Source of the DNA: Neobacillus drentensis
Lineage (GTDB): Bacteria > Bacillota > Bacilli > Bacillales > Cytobacillaceae
Assembly (NCBI RefSeq): GCF_021560175.1
Contig: NZ_CP091110.1
Location: 5,432,001-5,496,000, forward strand
Length of the DNA stretch: 64,000 bases
Direction of reading: 5' to 3'
Shown here: positions 25,295 to 34,432 of the stretch, one piece after another
How the letters are laid out: every line of letters starts with the position of its first letter
Numbering within the stretch: the stretch's first letter is position 1
Program-made: the position numbers and the translations under genes
Notes under the pieces: model-generated
The model's input: only the letters and a program-made list of their open reading frames with translations
Told to the model about the DNA's origin: nothing
Databases searched by the model: none

Positions 25295-26315
25295 GTGTGG
25301 TCACCCTCTGGGCGATGATTTTGTCTGCTGCCATTACATAACTTTTATCGCCAGGCCATTGATGGTACAAGCGTTTTTTGGTATGACCTGAAGTGGGAAG
25401 GTTGAGGGAAATTAACATATTTCTTGAGATGTCTGGTGTCGGGATTTGAAAGAAGGTCTGGCATTCACGGTTTGTGATGGATGGTTTAATCAGGAGGAAA
25501 TAATCAATGATAGCTTCGATATGGGCTTCTTGGGAGGTTGTGCTGCATTCCGGACAGATCCATTTTCCTGTTTGGTAATGCATTGGAATGTGGGTACAAT
25601 TTGGGCATGGGACACCTTGGAGCAAGTCTGCCTCGGTGAGACCATACTCTTGTAAAATATCTATTTGTGTTGGGGTATGCTGGCTTAACAGGAATTGAGC
25701 TATTTCATTCCTTTTGGGGGCTTGGATTTTAACTTGGTGGAATTTTTTTTCGGAGTCTTCAATTTTACTAAAAAGGTCTCTTCCTTTACAAATTCTTGTC
25801 AGGTCTGTTCCGGTACCGCTGGTTTTTAAGATGGTTTTGTTGGTGCTTTTGAAAAAAATAAGGTAATCGATGGGGAGCAAGTGGAGATGATGAAGGATTA
25901 GCCATCTTTTAAGAAGGGATTGCAGTCTTCGGCATTGAATTCGCGGGTCCTCAAAGGACTCTTCTGATGCTTCCGGGTTTTTTCGGATGAGTTGGTTAAA
26001 GACATTATCAAAATACAATGTTCCAATGATATTTTTGGCTTCGATGATCAGGATATGGGTTTGAGAGATTAGTAAGGTATCAATTTGGAAGGAGATATCG
26101 TGGAGTTTAAGCTGAAGGTCGTGGAGGATTAGGTACTTTTCTTGCGGCAGTTCTTTCATGTAGTTCGCTAGTGCCCATTCGCCCCAGTAGCCTGCCCATC
26201 TTTTGGCAAGGTCTTTTTCTATTACTGGATACATTGGGTGGTTGTGGTTTAAGTATTTTTTTAGGCTTACGGTTAGGATAAGTCTTAGAGGAAGTGTTAG
26301 TTCTTTTATAACCAA
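25194..26315 (-). CDS. NERD domain protein
   Basis: A 373-aa protein with an N-terminal nuclease-related (NERD) domain: GYWGEWALANYMKEL, ILHDLQLKLHDISFQIDTLLIS and ILIIEAKNIIG (about 40-100) contain the expected E, D and ExK positions. The C-terminal half has a CPNC / CPEC zinc ribbon (about 240-265). NERD proteins are predicted nucleases of mostly unknown role. AAGGAG is 15 bases from the ATG but nine from a TTG at 26321, so a two-residue longer form is possible. The last 33 codons overlap comFA; the tail is Asn/Pro/His-rich and may be poorly conserved. Confidence 0.85.
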   Translation of the reverse strand: MVIKELTLPLRLILTVSLKKYLNHNHPMYPVIEKDLAKRWAGYWGEWALANYMKELPQEKYLILHDLQLKLHDISFQIDTLLISQTHILIIEAKNIIGTLYFDNVFNQLIRKNPEASEESFEDPRIQCRRLQSLLKRWLILHHLHLLPIDYLIFFKSTNKTILKTSGTGTDLTRICKGRDLFSKIEDSEKKFHQVKIQAPKRNEIAQFLLSQHTPTQIDILQEYGLTEADLLQGVPCPNCTHIPMHYQTGKWICPECSTTSQEAHIEAIIDYFLLIKPSITNRECQTFFQIPTPDISRNMLISLNLPTSGHTKKRLYHQWPGDKSYVMAADKIIAQRVTTHAIYRKRQPNNPEHNKRGFPAHLTNSNHPEPAD

Positions 26316-26435
26316 TATACATCACTCCTTTTTTCTTTATAATTCTACATTTGTTGATAGATTCCTACTTGTTGGTGGAAAATTTTTTGGTTTTTTTAAA
26401 AGTTTTTTTCTGCTGTGATCGGGTTGACTCCGTTT

Positions 26436-27095
26436 GCGATTCTGTAGACTTGGACTGGAATTCTGTGGGTTTCTGATTTATTTTTGTGTACTCCCTTAAT
26501 AATTCCGTACACTTCTCACTTTTTTCCGTATAAATTCCCATTATTTCCGTAAACCTCTTCTTTTCAATTACCTTTTTCTATATCTCGCTTCAAATCAAGT
26601 TGCTGGTCCGCTCCATTTCCGCAGACTTGGCCCAGAATTCCACCGGTTTCCGATTTATTTCCGTATACTTCCTTAATAATTCCGTACACTTCTCTCTTTT
26701 TTCCGTACAAATCCCCTTTATTTCCGTAAATCCCTTCTTTTCAATTACCTTTTTCTATATCTCGCTTTATAACCAGGTTCCCGGACCGCTACATTTCCGC
26801 ACACTCGGCCCAGAATTCCGCAAGTTTTCGCTTTATTTCCGTGTACTTCCTTAATAATTGCGTACACTTCTCTCTTTTTTCCGTGCAAATCCCCATTATT
26901 TCCGTAAAACCCTTCTTTTCAATTACCTTTTTCTATATCTCGCTCTATAACCAGGTTGCCGGCCTGATACATTTCTGCAGACTTGGCCCAGAATTCTGCC
27001 GGTTTCCGATTTATTTCCGTATACTTCCTTAATAATCCCGTGCACTTCTCTCTTTGTTCCGTACATATCCCCATTATTTCCGCACACCCACCCCC
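26436..27095. repeat. Intergenic tandem repeat array, about 178-bp period
   Basis: The landmark CAATTACCTTTTTCTATATC recurs at 26565, 26742 and 26920 (periods 177 and 178). Partial units at both ends give about 3.7 copies. Within units TTTCCGTA/TTCCGTAC recurs every 25-30 bp. Short open frames on both strands (repeated YFLNNxVHFSL or MYGTKREV peptides) are by-products of the repeat. The array fills most of the gap 26316-27166; 26316-26435 is plain AT-rich DNA. Confidence 0.9.
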
Positions 27096-27117
27096 AACCA
27101 CCATTCCATCGCCAATC

Positions 27118-27151
27118 AAAAAAGCCATCCCGGTTCAAACACCGGAATGGC
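27118..27151 (-). terminator. Terminator of degV
   Basis: The minus strand has GCCATTCCGGT-GTTTGA-ACCGGGATGGC followed by TTTTTT, directly after the degV stop. Confidence 0.93.
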
Positions 27152-27166
27152 TTCAAACTAACAATC

Positions 27167-28006
27167 TTATTTTTTCATCCAACCCATGCCCATCGCACCC
27201 TCACCAAGATGGGTACCAATTACTGCTCCAAAATAGCCTATCATAAACTCAACATGAGGATACAAGCCCGCTAACTCTTTACGCCACTCCTCTGCCTCCG
27301 CCTCACGATTCGCATGAATAATCACCGCCCGATATTCCGCGCCATCGGAGACAGCTTCACCAAGTAAATCGACAATCCGCTTCAGAGCCTTCTTGCGGGT
27401 ACGAATTTTTTCAAATGGTACTATGACCTTCTCGTCAAAGTGCAGCAGCGGCTTTACCTGCAACAAACTGCCAATAATGGCTTGAGCACTCGACAGACGG
27501 CCGCCTCGCTGCAGATTAGACAAGTCATCCACCATGAAATAAGCATCGGCTGATTGCTTCAACTCTTCTAACCGGCTGATAATCCGCTCAGGCGATTCTC
27601 CGCGCCCGGCCATTTCAGCTGCCTCTAGTGCATAGAAACCCTGAACCATGCAGCTGATCTCAGAATCAAACGGATAAACCTTTATCCCGTCCACCATGGT
27701 CCCAGCAGTTACCGCGCCTTGATACGTACCGCTGATACCGCTCGACAAATGAATACTAATCACCGCATCATAATCGGCCGCCAGTTCCTCAAACAACTCG
27801 ACAAACTTCCCAATCGGCGGCTGAGAGGTTGTCGGCAAATCTTTTGTTTTTATCTCTTCATAGAACGCATTCGCGGTTAAATCGACTTCTTCATGGTATA
27901 CCTCTGTCCCGAAAATGACGTTTAGCGGGATCATATGTATAGTAAATTGTTCTCGTAACTCCTTCGGTATGTACGCGGTGCTATCCGTGACAATTGCCGT
28001 TTTCAT
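27167..28006 (-). CDS. degV: DegV family fatty-acid-binding protein
   Basis: The 279-aa protein has DegV hallmarks: MKTAIVTDSTAYIP at the N-terminus, TSQPPIGKF, SIHLSSGISGTYQ and DSEISCMVQGF. DegV/FakB proteins bind a fatty acid and present it to the kinase FakA; whether this one does is not shown. The start at 28006 is chosen for AAGGATGG nine bases upstream and the family N-terminus; a longer frame of 23 codons overlaps the degU terminator. It follows degU as in B. subtilis (yviA). Confidence 0.92.
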   Translation of the reverse strand: MKTAIVTDSTAYIPKELREQFTIHMIPLNVIFGTEVYHEEVDLTANAFYEEIKTKDLPTTSQPPIGKFVELFEELAADYDAVISIHLSSGISGTYQGAVTAGTMVDGIKVYPFDSEISCMVQGFYALEAAEMAGRGESPERIISRLEELKQSADAYFMVDDLSNLQRGGRLSSAQAIIGSLLQVKPLLHFDEKVIVPFEKIRTRKKALKRIVDLLGEAVSDGAEYRAVIIHANREAEAEEWRKELAGLYPHVEFMIGYFGAVIGTHLGEGAMGMGWMKK

Positions 28007-28060
28007 AAAAATGTACCATCCTTGTATTTTTGACTGCACTTTTATTTTATATGAAGCCAC

Positions 28061-28092
28061 AAAAAAAGAACACACCCATTTAAGGTGTGCTC
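28061..28092 (-). terminator. Terminator of degSU
   Basis: GAGCACACC-TTAAAT-GGTGTGTTC (minus strand, one G-U) is followed by TTTTTTT, 10 bp past the degU stop. Confidence 0.88.
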
Positions 28093-28102
28093 CTTAACAA
28101 CT

Positions 28103-28789
28103 CTATCTTACTTCAACCCAGCCATTTTTAATCGCTGATACAACGGCTTGGGTACGGTCATTAACATTCATTTTTTGCAAAATATTACTTACATGGTTTT
28201 TAACTGTTTTTTCACTGATAAATAAGGATTCGCCAATACCTCGGTTACTTTTTCCATCGGCAAGCATTTGCAGAACTTCACATTCACGGCGGGTTAACAA
28301 ATGCAATGGCCGGCGGATATCAAGTGTTTGCACATAACCGCCTCCGGAACGTCCGGCAGTTGTAGCCAGCTTCCGATATTCATTCACAAGGTTGTGGGTA
28401 ACCTTTGGATGTAAGTAGGAACCGCCATCCGCCACAACACGAACTGCCTCAATCAGAGCGTCCGCATCCATTTCCTTTAATAAGTAGCCGCATGCACCTG
28501 TTTTTAAGGCATGGGTCACATAATTTTCGTCATCGTGAATCGATAAAATAATGACTTTTGTACTTGGATATTTTTCAACAAGCTCACGGGTTGCCTCGAC
28601 ACCATTCATACCCGGCATATTGATATCCATAATAACGACATCAGGCTGGTACTGTTCCACTAGTCCTACAGCATCACTTCCGTCATCGCCTTCGGCCACA
28701 ACCTGGAATGACTTTTCGAATTCTAATATTCTTTTAACACCTTCTCTGAATAGTTGGTGATCATCAATAATAGCAATTTTGGTTGTCAT
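28103..28789 (-). CDS. degU: Two-component response regulator DegU
   Basis: 228 aa, NarL/FixJ family. The receiver domain (1-120) has the acidic pair DD at 9-10, phospho-acceptor Asp55 in VIMDINMPG, and Lys in LLKEMD. The C-terminal LuxR-type HTH is at 160-225 (LTRRECEVLQMLADGKSNRGIGESLFISEKTVKNHVSNILQK). DegU controls exoenzymes, competence and, in B. subtilis, motility and biofilm. It is 48 bp downstream of degS. Confidence 0.97.
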   Translation of the reverse strand: MTTKIAIIDDHQLFREGVKRILEFEKSFQVVAEGDDGSDAVGLVEQYQPDVVIMDINMPGMNGVEATRELVEKYPSTKVIILSIHDDENYVTHALKTGACGYLLKEMDADALIEAVRVVADGGSYLHPKVTHNLVNEYRKLATTAGRSGGGYVQTLDIRRPLHLLTRRECEVLQMLADGKSNRGIGESLFISEKTVKNHVSNILQKMNVNDRTQAVVSAIKNGWVEVR

Positions 28790-28837
28790 GTGGTACTCCC
28801 CCTTATTACAATTTTATCATTTGCTGCAATAATTTTT

Positions 28838-29980
28838 TTAGTTAATTAATGGAACACGAATGAGGACGGATGTTCCTTTACCTATTTTCGAATCATACTT
28901 GATTTCCCCTTCAAGCAGATCGACACGCTCTCTCATCCCAATCATCCCAAACGACTCAGGTTTCTTGATCGACGTATCGAATCCAACACCGTTATCCTTG
29001 ATGTGGACGGTGACAGCAGAATTGGTGATTTCCAATCTGACGTTGATTACACAGGCATTCGCGTGCTTAAGCGCGTTTTGCACAGACTCTTGGATCATCC
29101 GGAACAACGCAACCTCATACTTGGTTGGCAGGCGGAGCTCCAGACCGACATTCACAAACTCGATCCTTGAGTGGTTATGATATTCTTCGATCGTTTGTAA
29201 GTATTTTTTGAGGGTGGGGACAAGGCCTAAATCATCAAGTGCCATCGGACGGAGGTCATAAATAATTCTCCGCACCTCATAAAGCGCGGCCCGCACCATT
29301 TTTTTATAGCTATGAACTTCAGCAAATGCCTCTTCTGGCCCTTTATCTCGATAAACACGTTCAATCAGATCAGAACGCATAATCACATTGGCCAGCATTT
29401 GGGCAGGACCATCATGAATCTCCCGGGATAAACGTTTCCGTTCCTCTTCCTGGGCTTCAATAATTTTCAAACCAAAGTCTTGTTTGGCTTTGGCCGTTTC
29501 GATGACTTCCCCGACTTGTTTTAAATCACTTGTCAAGTAATTCATCACCACAGAAATTTGGGAAATAAGCTGGTCGGCGCGGTCAATTGTGTCATCTAAC
29601 CCAATCAATCTCCGCTCCAAATCATCCCGTTTTTCCAAGAGCTGTTTTTTATACTGCCAATTGATGGAAAGGTCCATTTGCAGCTGGTGGGCTTTTTCAT
29701 AGGCCTCACGCACTTCTTCTTCGGTATACTTTTTAAAATTCATACTAACTTCTGATAACATCAGCCGGGCTTGATGAACCTGATCTTCAAGCTGGTTCCC
29801 CTCTTCGATGAGCTTAACCATCATTTCCTTGATATTTCGAAGTTCTGATGTCATACTTTCGTAATCTTGACGGCATTGCTCACCAATTCGAAAGATATCA
29901 CTTTTACTGCTTGTTACCCTGTCAATCATTTCTTCACGAATTTCATCAATTGACTTTGTATTGACCTTTTTAAGTTTCAT
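28838..29980 (-). CDS. degS: Sensor histidine kinase DegS
   Basis: A 380-aa cytoplasmic kinase with no membrane helix. The N-terminal sensor/coiled coil runs to about residue 180. The phospho-acceptor His189 lies in LSREIHDGPAQ, and an HATPase domain with QESVQNALKHA (N box) and KDNGVGFD (G1 box) follows. The start at 29980 (MKLKKVN) follows GGAGG at seven bases and puts the histidine at 189, the position known for B. subtilis DegS. An in-frame start 13 codons upstream is unlikely. It is in an operon with degU. Confidence 0.96.
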   Translation of the reverse strand: MKLKKVNTKSIDEIREEMIDRVTSSKSDIFRIGEQCRQDYESMTSELRNIKEMMVKLIEEGNQLEDQVHQARLMLSEVSMNFKKYTEEEVREAYEKAHQLQMDLSINWQYKKQLLEKRDDLERRLIGLDDTIDRADQLISQISVVMNYLTSDLKQVGEVIETAKAKQDFGLKIIEAQEEERKRLSREIHDGPAQMLANVIMRSDLIERVYRDKGPEEAFAEVHSYKKMVRAALYEVRRIIYDLRPMALDDLGLVPTLKKYLQTIEEYHNHSRIEFVNVGLELRLPTKYEVALFRMIQESVQNALKHANACVINVRLEITNSAVTVHIKDNGVGFDTSIKKPESFGMIGMRERVDLLEGEIKYDSKIGKGTSVLIRVPLIN

Positions 29981-30213
29981 TTCATTCCCTCCAGGGTTTT
30001 CCCTTAAGGCCCTTAACATATTTTACATGGAATAAAAGCAATTAGCGAACGATAACACTCTTATTGACCTTCTTCTGGGGTGAAAGTAATATAATGATAG
30101 TGTTACATTCCTTTAAGGATACTTATTGAACTATTACTATTATATCATTCGAAGGTTACCACCATATTAAAGGTATATTACAAATATTTTTTTAAAAAGG
30201 AGGGGAGCTTATT

Positions 30214-30855
30214 ATGCTTCCTTGTTACCATACTGTAAAACAGAGCGGCGAACATGAGATTACGATTCAAAAATCTCGGTTTATTGCCCATTTGACAAGA
30301 GCTGAAACTGAAACTGAAGCGGTTGAGTTCATTCAAACCATTAAGAAACAGCATTGGAATGCTACGCATAACTGCTCAGCCTACCTCATCGGCGAGCATG
30401 ACAACATTCAAAAAGCCAATGATGACGGTGAACCAAGCGGAACAGCGGGTGTGCCGATCCTTGAGGTGTTAAAAAAACGGAAGCTAAAGGACACAGTAGT
30501 AGTTGTGACTCGTTACTTTGGAGGCATTAAATTAGGAGCCGGCGGGCTGATCCGTGCTTACGGCAAAGCCACTTCTGAAGGGCTTGATGCAGTAGGCATC
30601 GTCGAAAGAAGACTTTCCCAAATTATTCATGTCAAATTTGAGTATCCTTGGCTTGGGAAAATTGAGAAGGAACTGCGCGCCTCCGATTATAAAATAAAAG
30701 AAATTCACTACTTGGATACCGTCGAGGTCGAAACGTATGTAGACGAAAGTCAGGTACAATCCTTCAGAGACTGGATGATTGAACTAACCAACGGCCAATG
30801 TACACTAGAGCAGGGTGAGATGCTCTATCTCGAACAAGACTACACAAGAGAATAA
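30214..30855 (+). CDS. yvyE: YigZ/YvyE (IMPACT) family protein
   Basis: 213 aa. The N-terminal UPF0029/IMPACT domain (1-125) has the conserved NDDGEPSGTAGVPILEVL and VTRYFGGIKLGAGGLIRAY. The C-terminal DUF1949 ferredoxin-like domain is at 140-205. IMPACT relatives regulate Gcn2 in eukaryotes; the bacterial role is uncertain. AAAGGAGGGG lies eight bases upstream. It is divergent from degS, as in B. subtilis. A short hairpin (30867-30885, GGTCC/GGACC) follows the stop but has no T-run. Confidence 0.93.
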   Translation: MLPCYHTVKQSGEHEITIQKSRFIAHLTRAETETEAVEFIQTIKKQHWNATHNCSAYLIGEHDNIQKANDDGEPSGTAGVPILEVLKKRKLKDTVVVVTRYFGGIKLGAGGLIRAYGKATSEGLDAVGIVERRLSQIIHVKFEYPWLGKIEKELRASDYKIKEIHYLDTVEVETYVDESQVQSFRDWMIELTNGQCTLEQGEMLYLEQDYTRE

Positions 30856-30905
30856 ATTTTCCCTTAGGTCCATTATAATAGGACCATAACGGCTAGACAA
30901 TTGGG

Positions 30906-30941
30906 AAAAAAATTAAGGGGCTCAAAATTCATGAGTCCCTT
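30906..30941 (-). terminator. Terminator of the downstream tagO-like gene
   Basis: The minus strand has AAGGGACTCA / TGAGCCCCTT around a 7-nt loop, then AATTTTTTT. Confidence 0.88.
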
Positions 30942-30947
30942 GTCCTA

Positions 30948-32006
30948 TTAGGAGCGGTCTTTTGCCGTTGTTAATGTTCGAACGATATTCAACAGCGGCT
31001 TATGGTCCTTGCCCATTAGGCCGATTTTTTCAGCAATAATTTCGATTAACAGAACGATTACACCGATTAAGACGAGGGCACCGCCAATTCTTGCCTGCGA
31101 AAAGATAACGGCCACAAGTCCAAAAAACGCAGCCATCGCATAAATAAGCAGCACGGTTTGCCGATGGGAGAACCCCATTCTTAGCATGCAATGATGGAGA
31201 TGAGATTTATCAGGAGCTGACAAAGGCTGTTTGTTAATGATTCTTCGGATAATGGCGAAAAGCGTATCTGAAATGGGTACTCCGAGAATGATGACGGGAA
31301 TTATAAACGAAATAAAGGTAACGTTTTTAAAACCTAGCAGCGATAAGACGGAGATGATAAAACCCAAAAAGAGGGCACCTGTATCCCCCATAAAAATCTT
31401 GGCAGGATGAAAATTGTACACTAAAAATCCAAGTGTGCTCATGAGTACGATTAAACCAATGACGAAGACATATAAATATCCCTGAATAAAAGCAATCCCT
31501 GATATTGAAATTAAGGCAATCGATGAAACCCCAGCCGCCAGGCCGTCTAGACCGTCGATTAGGTTTATGGCATTTGTAATGCCAACAATCCAAAGGATCG
31601 TAAAAGGAATGCTAAAAAAACCAAATTGAAGCTGTGCGCCGAACGGCAGATTGATAAAGACAACCTGCAAATTCCCCCACAGAACAACCACGCATGCCGC
31701 AGCGAGTTGTCCAATCAGTTTGTATTTTGCCGGCAGTTCGATCAAGTCATCCAAAAAGCCGGTAGCGATAATGATAAAACAGCCAACTAGTATTGGTAAT
31801 GAGGATGGGTTTTCAGGATGCAAGAGGATCATTCCTATTATAAAACTAATAAAAATTGCTAATCCTCCAATCCTTGGCATAACAGACTGATGAACCTTAC
31901 GTTGATTAGGTCTGTCAGTAGCACCTATTCGAAATGCAAGCTTTTTTATAAGTGGTGTAATAAGAACAGATAGGACAAAACATACTATCAAGGTAAGAAA
32001 AAACAT
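30948..32006 (-). CDS. tagO: TagO/WecA-like undecaprenyl-phosphate sugar-1-phosphate transferase (copy 1)
   Basis: A 352-aa polytopic enzyme with about ten membrane helices. WecA/MraY motifs are visible: RKVHQSVMPRIGGLAI, GFLDDLIELPAKYKL (DD pair), NAINLIDGLDGLAAG, VYNFHPAKIFMGDTGA and the cytoplasmic DKSHLHH. It transfers GlcNAc-1-P (or a related sugar-P) to undecaprenyl phosphate, the first step of wall teichoic acid and similar polymers. It is nearest to yvyE, the usual tagO place. A close paralogue lies directly upstream, and a terminator separates them. Confidence 0.9.
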   Translation of the reverse strand: MFFLTLIVCFVLSVLITPLIKKLAFRIGATDRPNQRKVHQSVMPRIGGLAIFISFIIGMILLHPENPSSLPILVGCFIIIATGFLDDLIELPAKYKLIGQLAAACVVVLWGNLQVVFINLPFGAQLQFGFFSIPFTILWIVGITNAINLIDGLDGLAAGVSSIALISISGIAFIQGYLYVFVIGLIVLMSTLGFLVYNFHPAKIFMGDTGALFLGFIISVLSLLGFKNVTFISFIIPVIILGVPISDTLFAIIRRIINKQPLSAPDKSHLHHCMLRMGFSHRQTVLLIYAMAAFFGLVAVIFSQARIGGALVLIGVIVLLIEIIAEKIGLMGKDHKPLLNIVRTLTTAKDRS

Positions 32007-32100
32007 ATAACATCCTCCTTAAAAATAAGTTTGTCCATTAATGCTGATAAAAAACACGTTAGGAGATGTTAATATACGGAAATCTCAATTGGAAAATATA

Positions 32101-32142
32101 AAAAAACAGGCAGCCAAACTGAATGTTGGCCGCCTGTTTTTT
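32101..32142 (-). terminator. Terminator of the upstream tagO-like gene (bidirectional)
   Basis: AACAGGCGGCCAAC / GTTTGGCTGCCTGT on the minus strand forms a stem of about 13 bp with few mismatches, flanked by A and T runs. Confidence 0.9.
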
Positions 32143-32146
32143 ATAA

Positions 32147-33244
32147 CTATTTATTTCGCACATTCGCTAATCTAAAACCTCTGATTAGTTTTAGGAGTGG
32201 TTTGTAATCTTCACGTACCAGACCAATTTTCTCCACAATAATCTCAATGGTAATTAAGATTGTGAGGATAATAAGAATGGCTCCAAGAAGCGTTGACTGT
32301 GAAAGGATAAATGCTGCTAGTCCAAAAATGGCACTCATAGCATAAATGAGTAAAACGGTTTGACGATGTGAAAAGCCGGATCGTAGCAAACAATGATGTA
32401 AGTGTGATTTATCTGGTGCCGATAATGGCTGCTTGTTGACCAATCTGCGGATAATCGCAAAGAATGTATCAGAAATAGGTACACCCAGAATAATAACCGG
32501 AATGACTAGTGAAATAAATGTAACACCTTTTAGACCCAATAACGATAGGACACTAATTAAGAAACCTAAAAATAATGCACCCGTATCACCCATAAAAATT
32601 TTTGCTGGGTGGAAGTTATAGACAAGGAATCCTAGTGTTGAAACGGCAGCAATTAAGGCAACAACCGTAACATACGGATTACCTGTTATATAAGCCATTC
32701 CTGCAATGGCAAACAAGGCAATTGTTGATACCCCGCCAGCTAAACCGTCTAATCCGTCGATTAAATTAATCGCATTGGTTATACCGATAATCCAAACCAT
32801 TGTAAATGGGATACTAAAAATCCCAAAGTCTAACCGGCCCCCACCAAAGGGCAAGTTAATGAACTCCACTTTAATATCCCCTAACATGATAATCACCAAG
32901 GAAGCAAGAATTTGTCCTAAAAGCTTTACCTTTGGTGAAATTTCTTTCACATCATCAACTGCACCTGTAAGGATAATAATTAAGCTTCCAAGCAAGATGG
33001 CGATGTGTACATTTCCATTAGGATGTAAAAGTGGCAAATGAAAGTTTTCAATTGGTTTAATAATCAATATTCCTATGATAAAACTTATATAAATAGCCAA
33101 TCCGCCTAAACGAGGCATAATTTTTTGATGAACTTTCCTTTGATTGGGCTTGTCAGTTGCGCCAATTTTAAAAGCTAATTTTTTTACTAATGGTGTGAGG
33201 AAGATCGAAGCACAAAAACACAAGAATAAAGTTAAATATAACAT
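32147..33244 (-). CDS. TagO/WecA-like undecaprenyl-phosphate sugar-1-phosphate transferase (copy 2)
   Basis: A 365-aa paralogue of the gene downstream. It has the same motifs (RKVHQKIMPRLGGLAI, GAVDDVKEISPKVKL, NAINLIDGLDGLAGG, DKSHLHHCLLRSGFSHRQTVLLIYAM) and long identical stretches, so it is a recent tandem duplication. It is 13 aa longer in the loop near residues 65-80. It has its own promoter and terminator, so the two copies can be regulated apart. One may prime teichoic acid and the other the rhamnose polymer encoded upstream, but nothing in the sequence assigns them. Confidence 0.9.
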   Translation of the reverse strand: MLYLTLFLCFCASIFLTPLVKKLAFKIGATDKPNQRKVHQKIMPRLGGLAIYISFIIGILIIKPIENFHLPLLHPNGNVHIAILLGSLIIILTGAVDDVKEISPKVKLLGQILASLVIIMLGDIKVEFINLPFGGGRLDFGIFSIPFTMVWIIGITNAINLIDGLDGLAGGVSTIALFAIAGMAYITGNPYVTVVALIAAVSTLGFLVYNFHPAKIFMGDTGALFLGFLISVLSLLGLKGVTFISLVIPVIILGVPISDTFFAIIRRLVNKQPLSAPDKSHLHHCLLRSGFSHRQTVLLIYAMSAIFGLAAFILSQSTLLGAILIILTILITIEIIVEKIGLVREDYKPLLKLIRGFRLANVRNK

Positions 33245-33334
33245 AAATGGACCCTCCGTGGTTTTATCATTACCTGTTCTTGTAGTGATTTAAACTATAA
33301 AAAAAGCCAAATTTCGATAAAATACTCCCTAAGG

Positions 33335-33340
33335 ATTATA
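33335..33340 (-). promoter_or_regulatory. Extended -10 element of the second tagO-like gene
   Basis: The minus strand reads TGC-TATAAT here, about 90 bp before the start codon. No clear -35 is seen, which suits an extended -10 promoter. The rest of the gap 33245-33586 is AT-rich and otherwise holds only the rfbD terminator. Confidence 0.4.
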
Positions 33341-33538
33341 GCACAGACTTTTAATCAATGAAACTATTAAATTTACTTTGTAATAAATCTCTAATATTGA
33401 AAACTATTAGTTAACACACTTCCTTTTATGTACCCACTAGTTAGACGAATTATTGCAAACCAGGTTACATTTCGCTAATAAATGTTTGATGCTCTTTTAC
33501 ATAACAATAAGAATATGTATGAAAAAAAGGAATATGTT

Positions 33539-33562
33539 AAAAAGTCGCTGAAACGACTTTTT
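33539..33562 (-). terminator. Terminator of the rfbA-C-B-D operon
   Basis: AAAAAGTCG-TTTCAG-CGACTTTTT is placed 25 bp past the rfbD stop. Confidence 0.75.
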
Positions 33563-33586
33563 ACATATCCCTTTCATTATAACTCA

Positions 33587-34432
33587 TTAACCTTTAATTT
33601 CCCTTAAGAATGCTGATAAAGCTTCTTTCCAATTTGGGAGCGGAGTAAAACCTTGGTCAGTGATTTTCTTCTTACTTAAAACTGAATATTTAGGCCTAGC
33701 CGCTGGGCGGGGAAATTGTTCTGAAGTCAATGGATTTACCTTCACATTCACACCAGCTTGGTTGAAAATTTCTACCGCAAACTCGTACCAAGAGCAAACA
33801 CCTTCATTGGTAGCATGATAAATACCATATTGATCAGACTCCACTAAATCAATCATAAATCGGGCAAGATCAACGGTATAAGTTGGGGAGCCAACCTGGT
33901 CGTGGACAACCCCTAATTCATCACGCTCTTCTGCAAGACGAAGCATGGTTTTGACAAAGTTATTTCCGTTGATGCCAAATACCCATGCGGTTCGAACGAT
34001 AAAATATCGGTCTAAAGACCTTTTAACAAATTCTTCACCCGCAAATTTTGTTTCTCCATAGACACCAAGCGGATGGGTCGGATGATCTACCTCATAGGGC
34101 TCAGAAGCTGTACCATCAAAAACATAATCGGTACTCACATAAACCATTTTAGCTCCAGCCTTGCTGGCTGCTTCCGCAAGGTATTTTGCACCTAATGCAT
34201 TAACATTGTAGGCTGTTTCTTTGTCTTGTTCCGCAGCATCCACATTCGTATAAGCAGCACAATGTAAAATAGCGTCAGGCTTTACTGACTCCATATAGGC
34301 TTTCACAGCTTGCTCGTCAGTAATGTCTAATTGACTGCGATCAAGACCAAATACCTCGTGGTTTCTGGCCGTTAATTGTTTTTCAAGGTCATAGCCTAAC
34401 TGGCCTTTTACTCCTGTAACAACAACTTTCAT
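33587..34432 (-). CDS. rfbD: dTDP-4-dehydrorhamnose reductase
   Basis: 281 aa, extended SDR family. It has an N-terminal Rossmann motif GVKGQLGYDL, CAAYTNVDAAE, STDYVFDG and the catalytic YGETK. It reduces dTDP-4-dehydro-L-rhamnose to dTDP-L-rhamnose, the last step of the pathway. The ATG follows the rfbB stop with no gap (TAA ATG), so translation is probably coupled. It is last of four rhamnose genes in the order rfbA-C-B-D. Confidence 0.95.
   Translation of the reverse strand: MKVVVTGVKGQLGYDLEKQLTARNHEVFGLDRSQLDITDEQAVKAYMESVKPDAILHCAAYTNVDAAEQDKETAYNVNALGAKYLAEAASKAGAKMVYVSTDYVFDGTASEPYEVDHPTHPLGVYGETKFAGEEFVKRSLDRYFIVRTAWVFGINGNNFVKTMLRLAEERDELGVVHDQVGSPTYTVDLARFMIDLVESDQYGIYHATNEGVCSWYEFAVEIFNQAGVNVKVNPLTSEQFPRPAARPKYSVLSKKKITDQGFTPLPNWKEALSAFLREIKG

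Noticed and set aside
26600..27246. Short open frames with repeated YFLNNxVHFSL or MYGTKREV peptides
   Set aside because: By-products of the 178-bp tandem array; they exist on both strands and overlap each other.
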